In this document: piece after piece, positions 10,550-22,230 of the stretch
How positions within the stretch are numbered: position 1 is the stretch's first letter
Layout of the letters: each line of letters begins with the position of its first letter
NCBI GenBank assembly: GCA_028023455.1
Contig: JAQFVV010012405.1
Location: 8,411,291 to 8,475,290 of the forward strand
DNA length: 64,000 bases
Direction of reading: 5' to 3'
Source: Epiperipatus broadwayi
Lineage: Eukaryota; Onychophora; Udeonychophora; Euonychophora; Peripatidae
Notes under the pieces: generated by a model
The model's database searches: none
Seen by the model: the letters and a program-made list of their open reading frames with translations, nothing else
What the model was told of the DNA's origin: nothing
Position numbers and translations under genes: made by a program

Positions 10550-12720
10550 TTTATGAAAATGCTAAATGGAAATAAACGCTGAAACATCCAAGTGAAGGTG
10601 CAGAAGAATCTTATTATGTTTTGAGTAACTGAAAATATGTATTTCAAGATTATAATGTTCTTAATAAATTCCAACACAGGAAGTAATCATCGATCAGTTG
10701 GATGTAAGATACATATTAATGCAAAACTAGAGAGACAAAAATTATTAAGAAAAACAATGTTCATATTCCTAATCTTCAGAAACATTCCAGTGAATTTAAT
10801 AACAACTTGCAAATCATTTTCAATTATTAACAGATATTGAATATGATTCAGATTTGAATCAAATCAATAGGAAGATAACTGCAACAAAGATAGCTGGTAT
10901 AAAAAAGCAGCAATTAACCCATAAAATTTCTAGTAAAACAAGACCATTTATGAAGGAAACAAGGAATATAAAAATGTATAAAACGATGCATTAAGAAGGA
11001 TTAAATATTCAGAATTTTATAAAAAATATGCCAAAAAAGAGTTGATAATGATATAAGAAAGCATAATAGTGAATTAGCAAAGAAAGCTAGAGAAGGGAAT
11101 AAAAGTCTCAAGAATGTAAAACAACATTTTGATATTAATAGGAAACTTAATTCTGCAATAAGAAAAAAAGGTGGAACTATTACTAAAAAGAGAGATGACA
11201 CCATGAAATGGTTAGAAAAGTTCTGTCAAAAATTGTATAGTAATAAAGAACAAATACTTCCTTCATCTATTATATCTTTTGAATCACCCAGGAGTTTAAA
11301 TAGAAGTGAGACATGCAATTAAATGTGCAAGGAAGAGAAAAGCTTCAGATAATGATGGAATTATAAATCGATATCTTAAAAGAAGCAGGTAAATAGAAAA
11401 TTTTTTGGCAGCTTATCTATCAAATGTCTAAATAATAAAGATATATCTGTTAATTGGAAGAATGCAATATTAATATTTAAAAAGGATGATAAAAAAGATA
11501 TTTAAAATTACAGACCTGGCAGTCTTTTATCAATTATGTGCAAAATTTTTACCAAGATAATTTCACCTTGCCTACAACTTTGGATTTTAACCAATCAAAA
11601 GAACAAGCTGGATTTAAAAGTGGTTTTAGTATAGTGGATCATATCCCAAGTATTAAGAGAAGTTATAGGAAGGACCCATGAATATGAATTGCCATTATGC
11701 TTTCGATTTGTAGATTATGAAAAGGCACATAATTCTATAAGCATTTCTTCAATGATTAAAGTCTTAGATCATCAGAGTATATATTCTGAAGAATATTTAT
11801 AAAAATGGAAGAGCAACAATTAGATTACATACTGAGAATATGAAGATTAACTTTGAGAAGGTTGTATGGCAGGGTAATTCCATATTTACAAAACATTTTA
11901 CAGCAGTTTTGCAAAAAGTATTTTGTGGACTAAAATGGGAAGCTAACTGAATAAAAGTAATTGAAGATTATTTAAGTCATTAGATTTTGCAGAAGATATA
12001 GTTGTTTTTGAAAATAATACTTTAGAGTTTCAGAAAATGTTGCAGATGAAAATATGACTAAAGGTAAATGGTAAAAAGTCTAAAGTAATGTCCAATGCAT
12101 TTTCTCAAAGTATAAGAATAAAGATTGATAATAATGGGTTAGATGAAGTTAACAACTACAAATACCTTGGTAAGTTTATTGCTACAGATGGAAACATAAT
12201 ACATGAAATTAATCATAGAATTAACCTTGGTTGGAGTGCTTTTTGCAGAAATAACTTATTATTAAAAGGAAATGTACTTATGTGTTTAAAAAGAAGGTTT
12301 TTAATAAATATGTTTTACCAGTTCTTACCTATGGATCTGACATTTGACACTTAACAGAAGAGCAATACAAAGACCTCAGACTACTCAATGAAATATGGAG
12401 AGATATCTGTTATGAGAAACGAAAAGAGATTGAATATGAAATGCATGGGTGAGAGAACAAACAGGTGTTACTGACATCATGAAATAATTAGAGATTGAAA
12501 TGGAGCTTGGCTGGACATATTGCTAGAAGAGATGATAGTAGATGGACAATTGAAATCTTAAACTACATTCCAAGAGATTGTAAAAGACTTGGAAAGAGAC
12601 CATAAAGAATTGTGTTGGGATGATGTGTAGAAGTGGGACTAGAGATCATAGAAGATGGATCATAGTTGAACTTTCATTCTGCAATGGTTCGATAATAGTT
12701 AAAAATGATTGTGATGATAT
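10550..12720 (+). mobile_element. Decayed RTE-like retrotransposon, copy R2
   Basis: This copy runs from the end of the endonuclease region (about 10550) through the EN-RT linker, RT and C-terminal tail to a degenerate 3' end, AATGATTGTGATGAT, near 12717, a remnant of the TGA-type tail usual in RTE elements. Recognisable pieces include a linker with LARKAREGNKSLKNVKQHF-like coding, palm FVDYEKAHNS, and the segment 12088-12354 coding for VNNYKYLGKFIATDGNIIHEINHRINLGWSAF, the thumb block of RTE proteins. Frameshifts and stops interrupt it repeatedly. It aligns along its length with the minus-strand copy at 58921-61275. Confidence 0.85.
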
Positions 12721-13019
12721 AAAATATAAAAGATGTGATATGTGGCAACACTAGATGGGTGTTTTATTATTTAGTGCAACGATAGTAGCTTTAATTAACA
12801 GGACAATAAAGGAAAAGTGGAATATGGATTTGGACTGAAAATATTGTTCATGCAGAAATAGGAAAGATAATATGGAATATTTATTTTAGAAGTATAGAAC
12901 ATGAAAAAGGATCAGTATTACTTGTATTGAAAATGGGAGAAACATTAAAGTGAAGGAAACAATACAGAAAATTTTTAATTATGTATTTATGACAAGAATG
13001 GTAACTTTGAGGATATTAA
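12721..13019. other. Unassigned AT-rich segment
   Basis: Nothing recognised between the RTE tail and the foldback element. A purine-rich stretch near 12820-12960 has no open frame of note. Confidence 0.5.
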
Positions 13020-13188
13020 TTGTCTAAAACGTTTTAATGTTGGCCAAGGAAATGTTATTCCGCATCTTTATTTTATTATCAGTAACTGAGCGTGCTTTCA
13101 GCTAGAAAAATCAGGTTCGTAGCATTCATAAAATAAAGATACAGAATAAACCCTTTCTTTAGCCAGCATTAGAAACGTTTTAGGCAAC
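13020..13188. mobile_element. Short foldback MITE, about 168 bp
   Basis: Terminal inverted repeats of about 57 bp (13021-13076 and 13129-13187) read TGTCTAAAACGTTTTAATGT inwards on the left and TTGCCTAAAACGTTTCTAAT on the right, separated by about 52 bp. The element is noncoding. The ends are well matched but the target duplication is unclear, so the superfamily is open. Confidence 0.7.
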
Positions 13189-13548
13189 TAATTATAACAA
13201 GATAAGAAAAAGGATAACTTCAAATATTAACGTTTTTGTTAAAATAGGATAGAAAAAAAAAAGATTTAGTAATAGGAAATAAGAATTTTGTAAGTTTATT
13301 GTGGTATGTAACAATTTCAAATGGAAGAAATGTTTAACTTGACTGAAATTATCCGAGCATGTGACCTATATATGAAAACTTCTGACTTTTTCTAAAGAAG
13401 TGTCATTTTATATTACATCAGCAATAAATGTTAGATAGTGAATTACAGACAACTCTCATATCTTTTTTTATTTTTGTAATTATGCCCTATCAATTTTTTT
13501 TTTCCCCACTTCTCTTTAATAAATGCTCTTTTCTTATATATAAATAAT

Positions 13549-13630
13549 CAAACGGCTTTATTGCTCAGAAGTTCATAAGTTTATGTATCAGAAGTAACAA
13601 AGTTGAACCCACTGCATCAAACCATGTACA
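13549..13630 (-). mobile_element. SINE family S2, 3' portion
   Basis: Read on the minus strand, the block TGCAGTGGGTTCAACTTTGT then GAACTTCTGAGCAATAAAGCCGTTTG matches the 3' half of four other loci (16073-16186, 39296-39405, 49268-49400, 52590-52702). The B-box-like GGTTCAACTTT is kept but the 5' tRNA head is not convincing here. Confidence 0.6.
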
Positions 13631-14092
13631 ATAGATATAAGTATTGAAAACATGTTCAGTGATCTGAAAAGATTGAAAATACATTTTATTTCACATTAAC
13701 ATTTATTGAGTTTATTTATGTATATATATTTTTTTAAATACATTTTTTTTTTTTTACTTTTTTTCACATCCCAAACCTTCCAAGAATTTTTCTCAGTAGT
13801 GTTCGGTGACACTTATTGTGGCCACCAGGTGACGCTGCAGAACCACTAAGAAGCCTGCAAGTGATAAATTTGTTTTTTTTTTCCTCATATGTGTTTTTTG
13901 ACAAGAAGCTGGTTATAACAAAGGTCATTTTATATGTTTTTTAAAGTTGTAAATTTTTCAAATTATTTCTGAATTTTCATTCAACTATTTCTTCCTCTTG
14001 AACTATTTTCTGCAGTCCTTTTTTTTTCTCCTTTGTTGTATAATGTATTTGTGGTCTCTACATTCATAAAAATAGTAAATGTACTTGGAATA

Positions 14093-14912
14093 CTTGTGAC
14101 TTTTCAAGTAAACCAAGATAGTATTCTGTATTTTTGATAAATATACAATTTCAAGGGTCTATAATCTTTCAAAGATATATTAGTTGTTAAATTAAAACAA
14201 ATTAATGAATCGATTGTTAAATTTAAAAAAAGGAATAAATTCTGATAAATTTTATTAAGAAGCTTTATTTCATTTTTTTTTTATTTATAATGTGAGAAGT
14301 GACGAGAAGCTCTTAGGTTTGTCATACTTTGGTTTAATTCAGCGTGTTTTTTTTTTTGTCAGCAGTTTTTTTTTTTTTTTTGCTAAATTATCATAATGAT
14401 AAAAATGTAGGGCTTTCCTGTCATAGAATGTGATGCAATGGACTATTTCCAAAGGTATAAGATCCTGCCTTACCAAAAAATGTGCTTTAATGGCCATAAT
14501 ATGATTACAAGCCACCTACATGAATAAAATGTAAATATTGTATTTATATATTTTTTTCCATTTTTCTGTTAATAAGTTAATTTAAAAAAAAAAAAAACTG
14601 TAAATATTGAAATAAAATAATAGTTTTTACTTCACCTTTGAAAGCGCTAAGCCATATAACTTTGTAATAAGATTTAGACAAGCTTCACTTTTTTGCGTAA
14701 AGCGCAATCTCAGTTAATAACTGTAAATATTATAATTAATTATCCACAATGATTTCTTTTTTTAAAATAACAGTAATAAAAAATCAATTGTTATTATTAA
14801 ATACGATATTTCCTTGCAGGAATTTTTTTGTAAACATTTTTTGAGGGCCCCCGAAACTGTAGATACAACAAAAATACAGGCTGCTATCTTGGTTTACTTA
14901 GAAATTCACAAG
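14093..14912. mobile_element. TA-flanked MITE of Tc1/mariner type, 820 bp
   Basis: The ends read TA|CTTGTGACTTTTCAAGTAAA on the left and, on the opposite strand, TA|CTTGTGAATTTCTAAGTAAA on the right. Inverted similarity continues about 70 bp inwards (AACCAAGATAG, CTGTATTTTTG, then a stretch with GGGTCT/GGGCCC). A TA dinucleotide at each outer edge fits the target duplication of IS630-Tc1-mariner elements. The inside is AT-rich and has no transposase. Superfamily assignment rests on the TA and is tentative. Confidence 0.65.
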
Positions 14913-14914
14913 TA

Positions 14915-15716
14915 CTAATATTTGTAATGAACGATAGGCAAATTTTAGTGTATTGTTTTGCAGTTGTCTTAAGATTGTTAATCACTATTTGATGTAAAAT
15001 AAAAGACCATCTCTCCCACACTATAGATGTATTTCGATTACCATGCTGAAATCTGTCTTATTTATTTACAAATATTCTAGTTGCATTTGCTCTTTATTAT
15101 ATATGTAATGTAGCAGTGGGTGAGGTTGTATTTGTCTTTACCTTGCATAGTATATGTCTAATATTGCATTACCACTTGAATGGCAATATATTTGTGTGAA
15201 TTTGTCACTACTATTTTAGCATAGTTAACAAGTGTTTAAACTCCTAACATAAGTGAAAAGAGTATGGCTAGCCAAAGTAAATGTATGGTATGTGAGATCA
15301 CTGGTCTGATATATGCATTGAGTAGTAATTATTGAGGTAATATAGTTTCATTTATTAAATTAAATGATTTAAATATATATATAATAATAATGGATATAAT
15401 TGGAATAATATTTATATAAATAATAATAATTTACATGGAGTTGATAAATTTTTTTTTCATGATTTTTTATGTAATTTTTATTTTATCTTAAAATGAAATA
15501 TACTAATATATGTGTAGTTACTACATATAGGATTCAGATAGTTGATTGTTAATGATATTGATGTTGTTTAAGTGTTGATTGCTTTCACGTATTTACATTA
15601 AATATCTGCATAGCCTTGAGCATTATTAAGTTTATTGTATATAAATATATTAAAAAACCTCAATACTACTACATATTTTTTTAAATTAATATAAATAAAG
15701 ATACAATAAAAGACAA
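14915..15716. other. AT-rich sequence with nothing recognised
   Basis: No ORF or repeat ends. Short AT microsatellite-like runs occur near 15370-15420. Confidence 0.5.
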
Positions 15717-15722
15717 ATGACT

Positions 15723-15767
15723 CCCAAGATACATTTCGTGCTGAACAAACACTCATCAGTTGGTTAT
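15723..15767 (-). ncRNA. Candidate minimal type I hammerhead ribozyme motif
   Basis: Read on the minus strand the order is CCAA (stem I), CUGAUGA (15759-15753), GUGU-UUGUUCA-GCAC (stem II with loop), GAA, AU-GU-AU (two-pair stem III with two-base loop), C at the expected cleavage position, then UUGG completing stem I. Every invariant core base of the hammerhead is present, including the A15.1-U16.1 pair and C17. Very short stem III is the hallmark of type I hammerheads found in Penelope-like elements, Schistosoma SINEs and animal retrozymes. Stem I is only four pairs before a mismatch. No element boundaries were found around it. Activity is inferred, not shown. Confidence 0.5.
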
Positions 15768-16072
15768 GATATAAGATTAAGTCTAAATGATTAATTTACT
15801 TTTTTTTTCAATTAACAGTCTATTATATGCTTTAAAACATAATTGTCAGTTTATCTTAAGATTAGTTATATTGTATATTTATGAAATTCTTAAATTTGTT
15901 AAGCTGTGAATGTGCTTGTGAAATGAAATGGCTTATGTGTAAATATTTATAAACAAAAAATATTTTACTACTTTATTTTTTGTGCCCCCCCCCCCACCAT
16001 CCCAACTATTGTAAATTATATAATAACGATTTTAAATCAGATTCCAATCCTTTGAAGTGCCCTATCTGATTT

Positions 16073-16186
16073 TATGTGAGTAGAGTAGTGGATTCTGGAG
16101 TTTTAAGATCTGTGGATTGCAGTTCAGCTCCATCACTTCCAGCTCTTGAATTTTTTAATGATCTTCCAAGCAATAAAGCATTGAGT
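16073..16186 (+). mobile_element. tRNA-derived SINE, family S2
   Basis: GTGAGTAGAGTAGTGGATTC (A-box region), GATTGCAGTTCAGCTCCATC (B-box region) and the shared end CTTCCAAGCAATAAAGCATTGAG line up with the other S2 loci. The open frame that crosses this segment (16076-16321) is explained by the SINE and is not a gene. No clear target duplication was found. Confidence 0.6.
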
Positions 16187-16189
16187 TAT

Positions 16190-16596
16190 TATTCAAATGA
16201 TATTGAAGAATTGAAATCGAGAGTTTTTCATATATTACCAGGCTTTTACTTTATGATGGAATCTACAATTAATACCCGTTGCTATTGGTTCTATATAGGT
16301 TTTGAATTGATATTCAACTAGAAGAAATCTTTGGACGGATTTTATTACCACTTTTCTTCCTGTCTACCATTTACTATCTACCAAAATCATCATCTTGATG
16401 TTCTTATTATATTGGTTTTAAATTAAAAACTCAGAATCTTTTTGAAGAATTATTCAATAGTAAGAATTGTCATTAACCATGTTTGTTGGACTTCAGAATA
16501 TTGTAAATGAATTTATTGCGAACATATAAAGTTAAAATCATATAAGAGAATTTTTGTAAATAGATGTATGTCCATGATGTAATAACAATATAATTG
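16190..16596. other. Unassigned AT-rich segment
   Basis: No recognised feature between the SINE and the RTE fragment. Confidence 0.5.
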
Positions 16597-17165
16597 TGAA
16601 TTAGCAAGGAAAGCTATAGAAGATAATAAAAGTCTCAGAAGTGTAAAACATTTTGATATTGGTAGGAAATTTATTTCTCCAATAAGACAAGAAGATGGAA
16701 CTATTATTAAAAAGAGAGATTTCATCATGAAATGTGTTAAGAATTCTATAATTATAAAGTAACAAAGAACAAGAAAACAAACTATCCCTACAATTACTAC
16801 TTCTTTTGAATTATCCAAAATTTTAAATGAAGCAGTGAAGACATGCAATTAAATCTATGAAGAAAGGAAAACTCCTGGAAATGATGGAATTATAATCGAT
16901 ATCGTAAAAGAAGCAGGTGAAAATATAGAAATTTTTTTGCCAAACTTGTATGCCAAATACCTAAATGATAAAGATGTATAAGATGATTAGAAAAATGCAG
17001 TAGTAATATTGATATTTAAGAAAGGTGATAAAGAAGATATTAGAAATTATAAAACTATCAGTCTTTTATGAATTTTATATAAACTTTTTACAAAGATGAA
17101 CTTATAGATTTTAACCAACCAAAAGAATGTGCTGTATATAAAAGTGGTTAGTGTATATATATCAA
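16597..17165 (+). mobile_element. Decayed RTE-like retrotransposon, copy R3
   Basis: The fragment starts in the EN-RT linker (TGTGAATTAGCAAGGAAAGC), continues through GATGGAACTATTATTAAAAAGAGAG and the start of RT (CCTGGAAATGATGGAATTATAATCGATATC, coding for PGNDGIIIDI) and stops around TTAACCAACCAAAAGAATGTGC. It lacks the endonuclease, the catalytic palm and the 3' tail. Several stops and a deletion are present. It is closest by eye to R2 and R6. Confidence 0.8.
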
Positions 17166-20039
17166 CATTTTGAATGTTTGAAAAAAAAAAGATTATTTAG
17201 TATTAAAATCTTTAAAACTTCTTGAGCATAATTTTTGACCGCTGAGGCCACAATTATAGTGCTCTTAATCTGCAGGGTGTGTTACGGGATTTAAATGAGA
17301 TGGATTTTATGCAAATGACTAATTTAAATATTCCACTTTTTGGATAATGGAATGCTTTTTTTTTTTGTTGGTAGCATGAGAGTTATTAGAGTTGAATCAC
17401 ACCTCCTTTATTTTGAATTTTCTATCATCGTGGTCACAACATACAATATTTACCTTAACTGGGTAAAAAATGTGATATTATATTAAAGATTTTTGAACAC
17501 ATAAGCCATAACTTATATATTAAATTGTGTTGAAACACAAAATTATACCCATGTTTTTTAAGAATGCTTTGGTCTTGCAAAAGATAATATAAGGTTTTAT
17601 TAGTCCAATTCCTACAATTATCATATAGTAATATAATTAATTGCTGATCACCATAAACTAATCATAAGACATTATGTCCATGGGAGATAGAGCTGATCAT
17701 GACATTTGTGAACAGAAATAGTAATAAATTTATAATAAATACCACTGAAAATAATGTAAACAAATCAAAATGTTAATTATGTTATTCTCTGGTTTTTGGA
17801 AGTTTTAATGGTACAAAAATTTTGGAAGTCATAACATTAATTTATGTTTGTAGGGTGTTTTCATTGGATTTTATGCTGGATAGCTAGCTAGTTAAGTTTT
17901 AAAGGCAATTATTTTATTTTTGTAACCACAGATGATTTGTTCTGCCAATCTTGGTGAGTTTTAATTAAGGTGCTTTCTAACTTCAATCCCTCCCCTCTTT
18001 ATTATACTTAGTAGTTAGTTTGCATATAAACCCTATCTCTTTAGTTTTTAAATTTTTATTATCTCTGGGGATTTTTTTTCTTTTTTTTAAATAAGGCTTA
18101 CTATGAATCTTTATATCACATATCTTTTTTGCTAAGTGAAAGTTATGAAATTCAGCCAATCACAAATCTGATTAGCGACTAATAAAGATCGTCTGCTTTT
18201 CTAAGACCAGTGTATCTTTTTATTTACATGATTTATTTTTCACAATTGAGAAGAGATGGATGATGCTATTCTTGGTCAGTAAAGAAATAATTCTAGTGAA
18301 CAGCATTTTTAAGTGGTTCATTTTTACTGCAATTATTTTTATTATGATTTTAAATTAATTTTTGGATTTAAGTTATAACTATTGTTGCCTACTAAATAAT
18401 AATTAATAATGGATTTTCAAATACTGTATATCATTCCAGTAAATGTAATATAGTTTTAATTCATTGGACTAACAGTGTGCTTTTATATATGTATTATATC
18501 GTATTTGTAGACAGCTATTTTGAAACTGATTAAGCTATTTTATTTTTTGACAATTTAATTATATATTATATTTTTTCCTTCCACTTTTAAAAGGCTTTCT
18601 AATAGGCGATTTATCATTTAAAAGTTGTCATTTAATTTTTTTCCGAGGAAGAAAACTTGTTGGTAAATTAAATGATTTTAATAATTACTATTATCTGTGG
18701 TATACGATAAATAATTTACTTGAATTAAAATGTTTGAATTGTCCAATTACCCACTATTTTCATCGAAAGTATATACTTCTATTTATGATTACCTAGCGAT
18801 AAAATTGTATTCTTGATTTTTTTTTTGTTCATATTTTTCTAATGAAAAATAATGAGTTTATCTTTTTCAGTGTCATCTCTTGGGATGAATTAGTTTTGAT
18901 AAGAGTAAGATTCAATATCTAAGAAGTTGCTCTCAAACATAGAAATGTCATTTGATCGCATTTCCCTTTTAAGTAGCTGACGGATGTTAGTATTTTATTT
19001 TCATTAAGTTATACTTCTTTTTTCCATTTTTTAAAAAAAAAATGTTATAGTGTTTTTTAAGGATAAAAAGCTTTGAAAATCCCAAATGACGAGTGGAGGC
19101 AAGTATAATAAAAAAGGGAAACTTTTTCCTTCATTAATGATTATAGCAAAGTTTTGAAAACTTAAAAACCTTGCGTGAAGATATCATATATAGTTTCCGT
19201 TTATTAAAAAGTTTATTTTCAAAGGTTATTGTTTGAATTTTTTTTTTAAATATATATATATTTTCAGTCTTTCAACAATCAACTACAGAATAAAGCTTGT
19301 TACCAAATTTTATGAAGAATGGTCATTTTCCAATCAAAGTGTGCTTTTTCTGGTTTCATCCTTATTTTAGGAAAGCACTGTTTTTATTAATTTGGACCTT
19401 TTTAAGTCCAATTTAAAAATTATTGTGTATTCATAGTTATTTTTGATTTATGAGTTTTTGATTGTTACACATTTTTGTATGTTTTCTCATTCTTGTATTT
19501 TGCTTGCAGCTGCATTATATGATGCCTGACATATATAACTTTTTAGTTCTTAAATAATTAATAATATAGTGAGATATACTATAATAAATATGATTCCAGA
19601 AGCTCACTCATTATACTATCCATTTATGCTAGCCCATATTGACATAAGTATATTTAGAGATAGTCCTTAGTGGATGCTCACTACAAAGTGAAATTATAGT
19701 CATAACCATTTGAACAGGAAATATATAATACAAAATCAAAAATATAAATCAATTGATGTGTAAATTTAAGTTTTATTCTAAGCCAAAATGAAATATAACA
19801 TAAAATAAAAAAAACAAACTCTAATAAAAATCATAAAAAAAAACCCCACAAATTATTGATTTAACCATATTCAAAACTACTTTTTCATATGGAAATTGTG
19901 TCTTTCTCTTGATACTATGTTAATTAATTTTGTACTTTTTTTTTGGGGGGGGGGGGTCGTAAAAAAGTAAATTGGACTTTTACAAGCATAAAATTTATGA
20001 ACACACCTGATAAAAATTGTAAAAAGTTACAGATCATTG
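17166..20039. other. AT-rich sequence with nothing recognised
   Basis: No ORF over 60 codons with family resemblance, no terminal repeats. A G12 tract lies at 19945-19956. Confidence 0.5.
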
Positions 20040-20096
20040 ATGTAGCCATTCAATATTACTCCTATATTCTTACAATCATCTGTTTACTTCTTTATC

Positions 20097-20602
20097 ATTT
20101 AGATCAGGGATGGGCAAATAGTGGCCTGAGGGCCACATGTGGCTTCTTTATCATTTAGATATGTGGCCCTCCAAGACAATCAGAAAAATTCACCTTGAGA
20201 TTTCCTTCCCGTGCACGACCGAAGATTCATCTCTTATTTTCCACTAGGATGGCCACATTAATAAACATGCAAAGTGTAGATATGATGTGCAGTGCTTTTC
20301 CATTTGATCTAGTTAATTTCAATTTTGTCTTTGTATTACCAAATATATACATTTCCAACTTTAGTGAAACTATGAACCCTCCAAAAAAATGTAAAATCGG
20401 TGATGAATGTCGTGTGTTTAATGAAGAATGGACAAACAAATATTTCTTTGGTAATACAGGGAATAAAACAGTGTTTATTGCATCATGAAAAAAAGGTGCG
20501 GCCCTCTGCTAACCTTTGCTTTTACAAAGTGGCCCCTGTTGCGGCCCTCCACCAACCTCTGTGGCCCTCGAGCCAAAACAATTGCCCATTCCTGATTTAG
20601 AC
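20097..20602 (+). mobile_element. hAT-type deletion derivative with 8-bp target duplication
   Basis: The element proper is 20105-20594 (490 bp). Its ends are CAGGGATGGGCAA and, on the other strand, CAGGAATGGGCAA, flanked by ATTTAGAT and ATTTAGAC, an 8-bp duplication with one difference, as expected for hAT transposons. Within it a short open frame (20372-20485) codes for MNPPKKCKIGDECRVFNEEW and then TNKYFFGNTGNKTVFIAS. This resembles the N-terminus of GTF2IRD2/SCAND3-like hAT transposases just before the BED-type zinc finger (ECRVF.EEWT.KYFF). The rest of the transposase is gone. It sits inside RTE copy R4 and is therefore younger. Confidence 0.85.
20372..20488 (+). pseudogene. N-terminal remnant of a hAT transposase
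   Basis: About 38 codons starting at an ATG in AACTATGAACCC and ending at TGA 20486-20488. In intact relatives this segment leads into a BED zinc finger that binds transposon ends; here the finger cysteines, the DDE-type catalytic domain and the dimerisation region are all deleted. The downstream sequence goes straight to the right terminal repeat, with a run of GCGGCCCTC-like subterminal motifs. It cannot encode an active transposase. The family call rests on remembered similarity to GTF2IRD2-like proteins. Confidence 0.6.
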
Positions 20603-22230
20603 ATTTGATTCTATCTCTTCACCTGCTTCTTTTAACATATTAATTATAATTCTGGAACCTTTTTTTCTTTATAGATTTAATTGCATGTCTCACTTTTTTG
20701 GGCAACTTAAAAGATGTAATAACTGTAAGAAATAACTTTGTTTGTTTGTTCTTTTTTATATATTTATATAATTCTTTATAGAAATCTTTCACTCATTTGC
20801 ATTTTTTTTTATTGGAAAAAATAGCTATCTTTTCAATATCAAGATGTTATTTTATACTTTTGAGACTTGTTTTTTTCAATACAACAAATCACAACAAACT
20901 TTTTTTATATAAATCTTGATTTTTATTATAATATGAACTATTATAACGTACAATTATATACTCCAGTGTTTCGACTATATTATTTTATAGTCTTTATTAA
21001 GGAACAACTAAAAAAATACACAAAAACTCATAAAAACAAATATTCCATAATATGTATAACAAATACAAATACCTCTTACCTTAAAACTCTTCTAACAAAC
21101 AATCTTAACTTTTCATTACATTCGTTTCTTAAATACCTTTCTTATTTTTTTCTATATCTTTTCTTATCAATTCACAATTATGTTTTCTTTTTTATATTAA
21201 TTTTTTTCCATACATTTTTACAAAACTTTAGATATTCAATTCTTAATGGATCATTTTTATATATTTTCATTTTTTTTTTCTTCATATATACTCGTCTGAA
21301 TAGAAAAATTACTAGAAAATTGCTGCTTTTTTTGTGCCAGCTATTTTTATTGTAATTCTTAATAATGTACCAATTACCGTCTTATTGGTTTTATTCTAAT
21401 GCGAAACATCTTCAAAATCTGTTAATATTTTAAACAATTTGGAAGTTCTATTTTAAATTCTTTGTAGTTTTTTTAGGGATTAGAAATATCAACTGTTAAT
21501 GTTGTGTTTTTTTTTAATAATTTATGTTTTTAGTTTTGCATTGCTTATCTTATATTTCACTAATCAAAAGATCACTTTGTATTTGAATCAAAAACAGTAC
21601 AATCTTGAAATGTATATTTTATTGGTCAAAATATAATTGAATTCTAACTGTAACTGTATTTGATGCTTTCATTTACATTTCTGCTTAGCATTTTTCTCAA
21701 AGAAAGAATTCCTAATCTAGTTTTTCTTTTTATGTGAACTCTATAAATCTGTTTTCTCTCATTTCTATCATCAAAACCAAATTTACTCACAACACTTTTA
21801 TCTTTCAGTTATTTACCAATTTAAGCATTGAGTTCGGCCCTGATTATTTTAAATTGGTATTTAGTCTGTTAAAAAGCATTTTGTATATCCATATAAAAAT
21901 CCTCTACTTCTTTATCACAATGAATACTTGTGACATAAACTTAAATTATCAGTATGTGATATTATTTTCAGTTAAGTTGAATAACTAATCTTGCCACTGT
22001 GTCTGATCATCAATGTCCCTGACATTGTTCTTCCATTTTTTATTTATAATGAATCCCATTTGTGCTATCAATATTTATGCTTTTGTAGTTAAGTACATCT
22101 ACACTTTTTAAATCAATTGTCTCTTCACTTTTTCTTCTAGCTTCACAAAATCCACCGATATCTCATTTAATATTACACAGTTCTTCCATTTCTTGAAATC
22201 TTCCTTCACTTAAAAGGGCTCTACAGTTAC

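Larger units (their letters stand above)
20040..22230 (-). mobile_element. Decayed RTE-like retrotransposon, copy R4, split by hAT
   Basis: On the minus strand this copy reads from the apurinic-type endonuclease region (about 22230) through the EN-RT linker to the first part of RT, and ends near 20040. It is interrupted at 20105-20594 by a hAT insertion. The junction sequence CTTTATCATTTAGA(C/T) matches uninterrupted copy R6 at about 60262-60277. The linker (about 21130-21330) and start of RT (20597-20720) align well with R6. It has many stops and T-rich expansions. Both the edge near 22230 and the one near 20040 are approximate. Confidence 0.75.

Noticed and set aside
16076-16321. 81-codon open frame as a gene
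   Set aside because: Its first half lies on an S2 SINE and the rest has no family resemblance or splice context.
20867-21355. 162-codon open frame on the + strand
   Set aside because: It is the antisense of the decayed RTE linker/endonuclease in copy R4; the F/Y/L-rich composition is what AT-rich antisense DNA gives.
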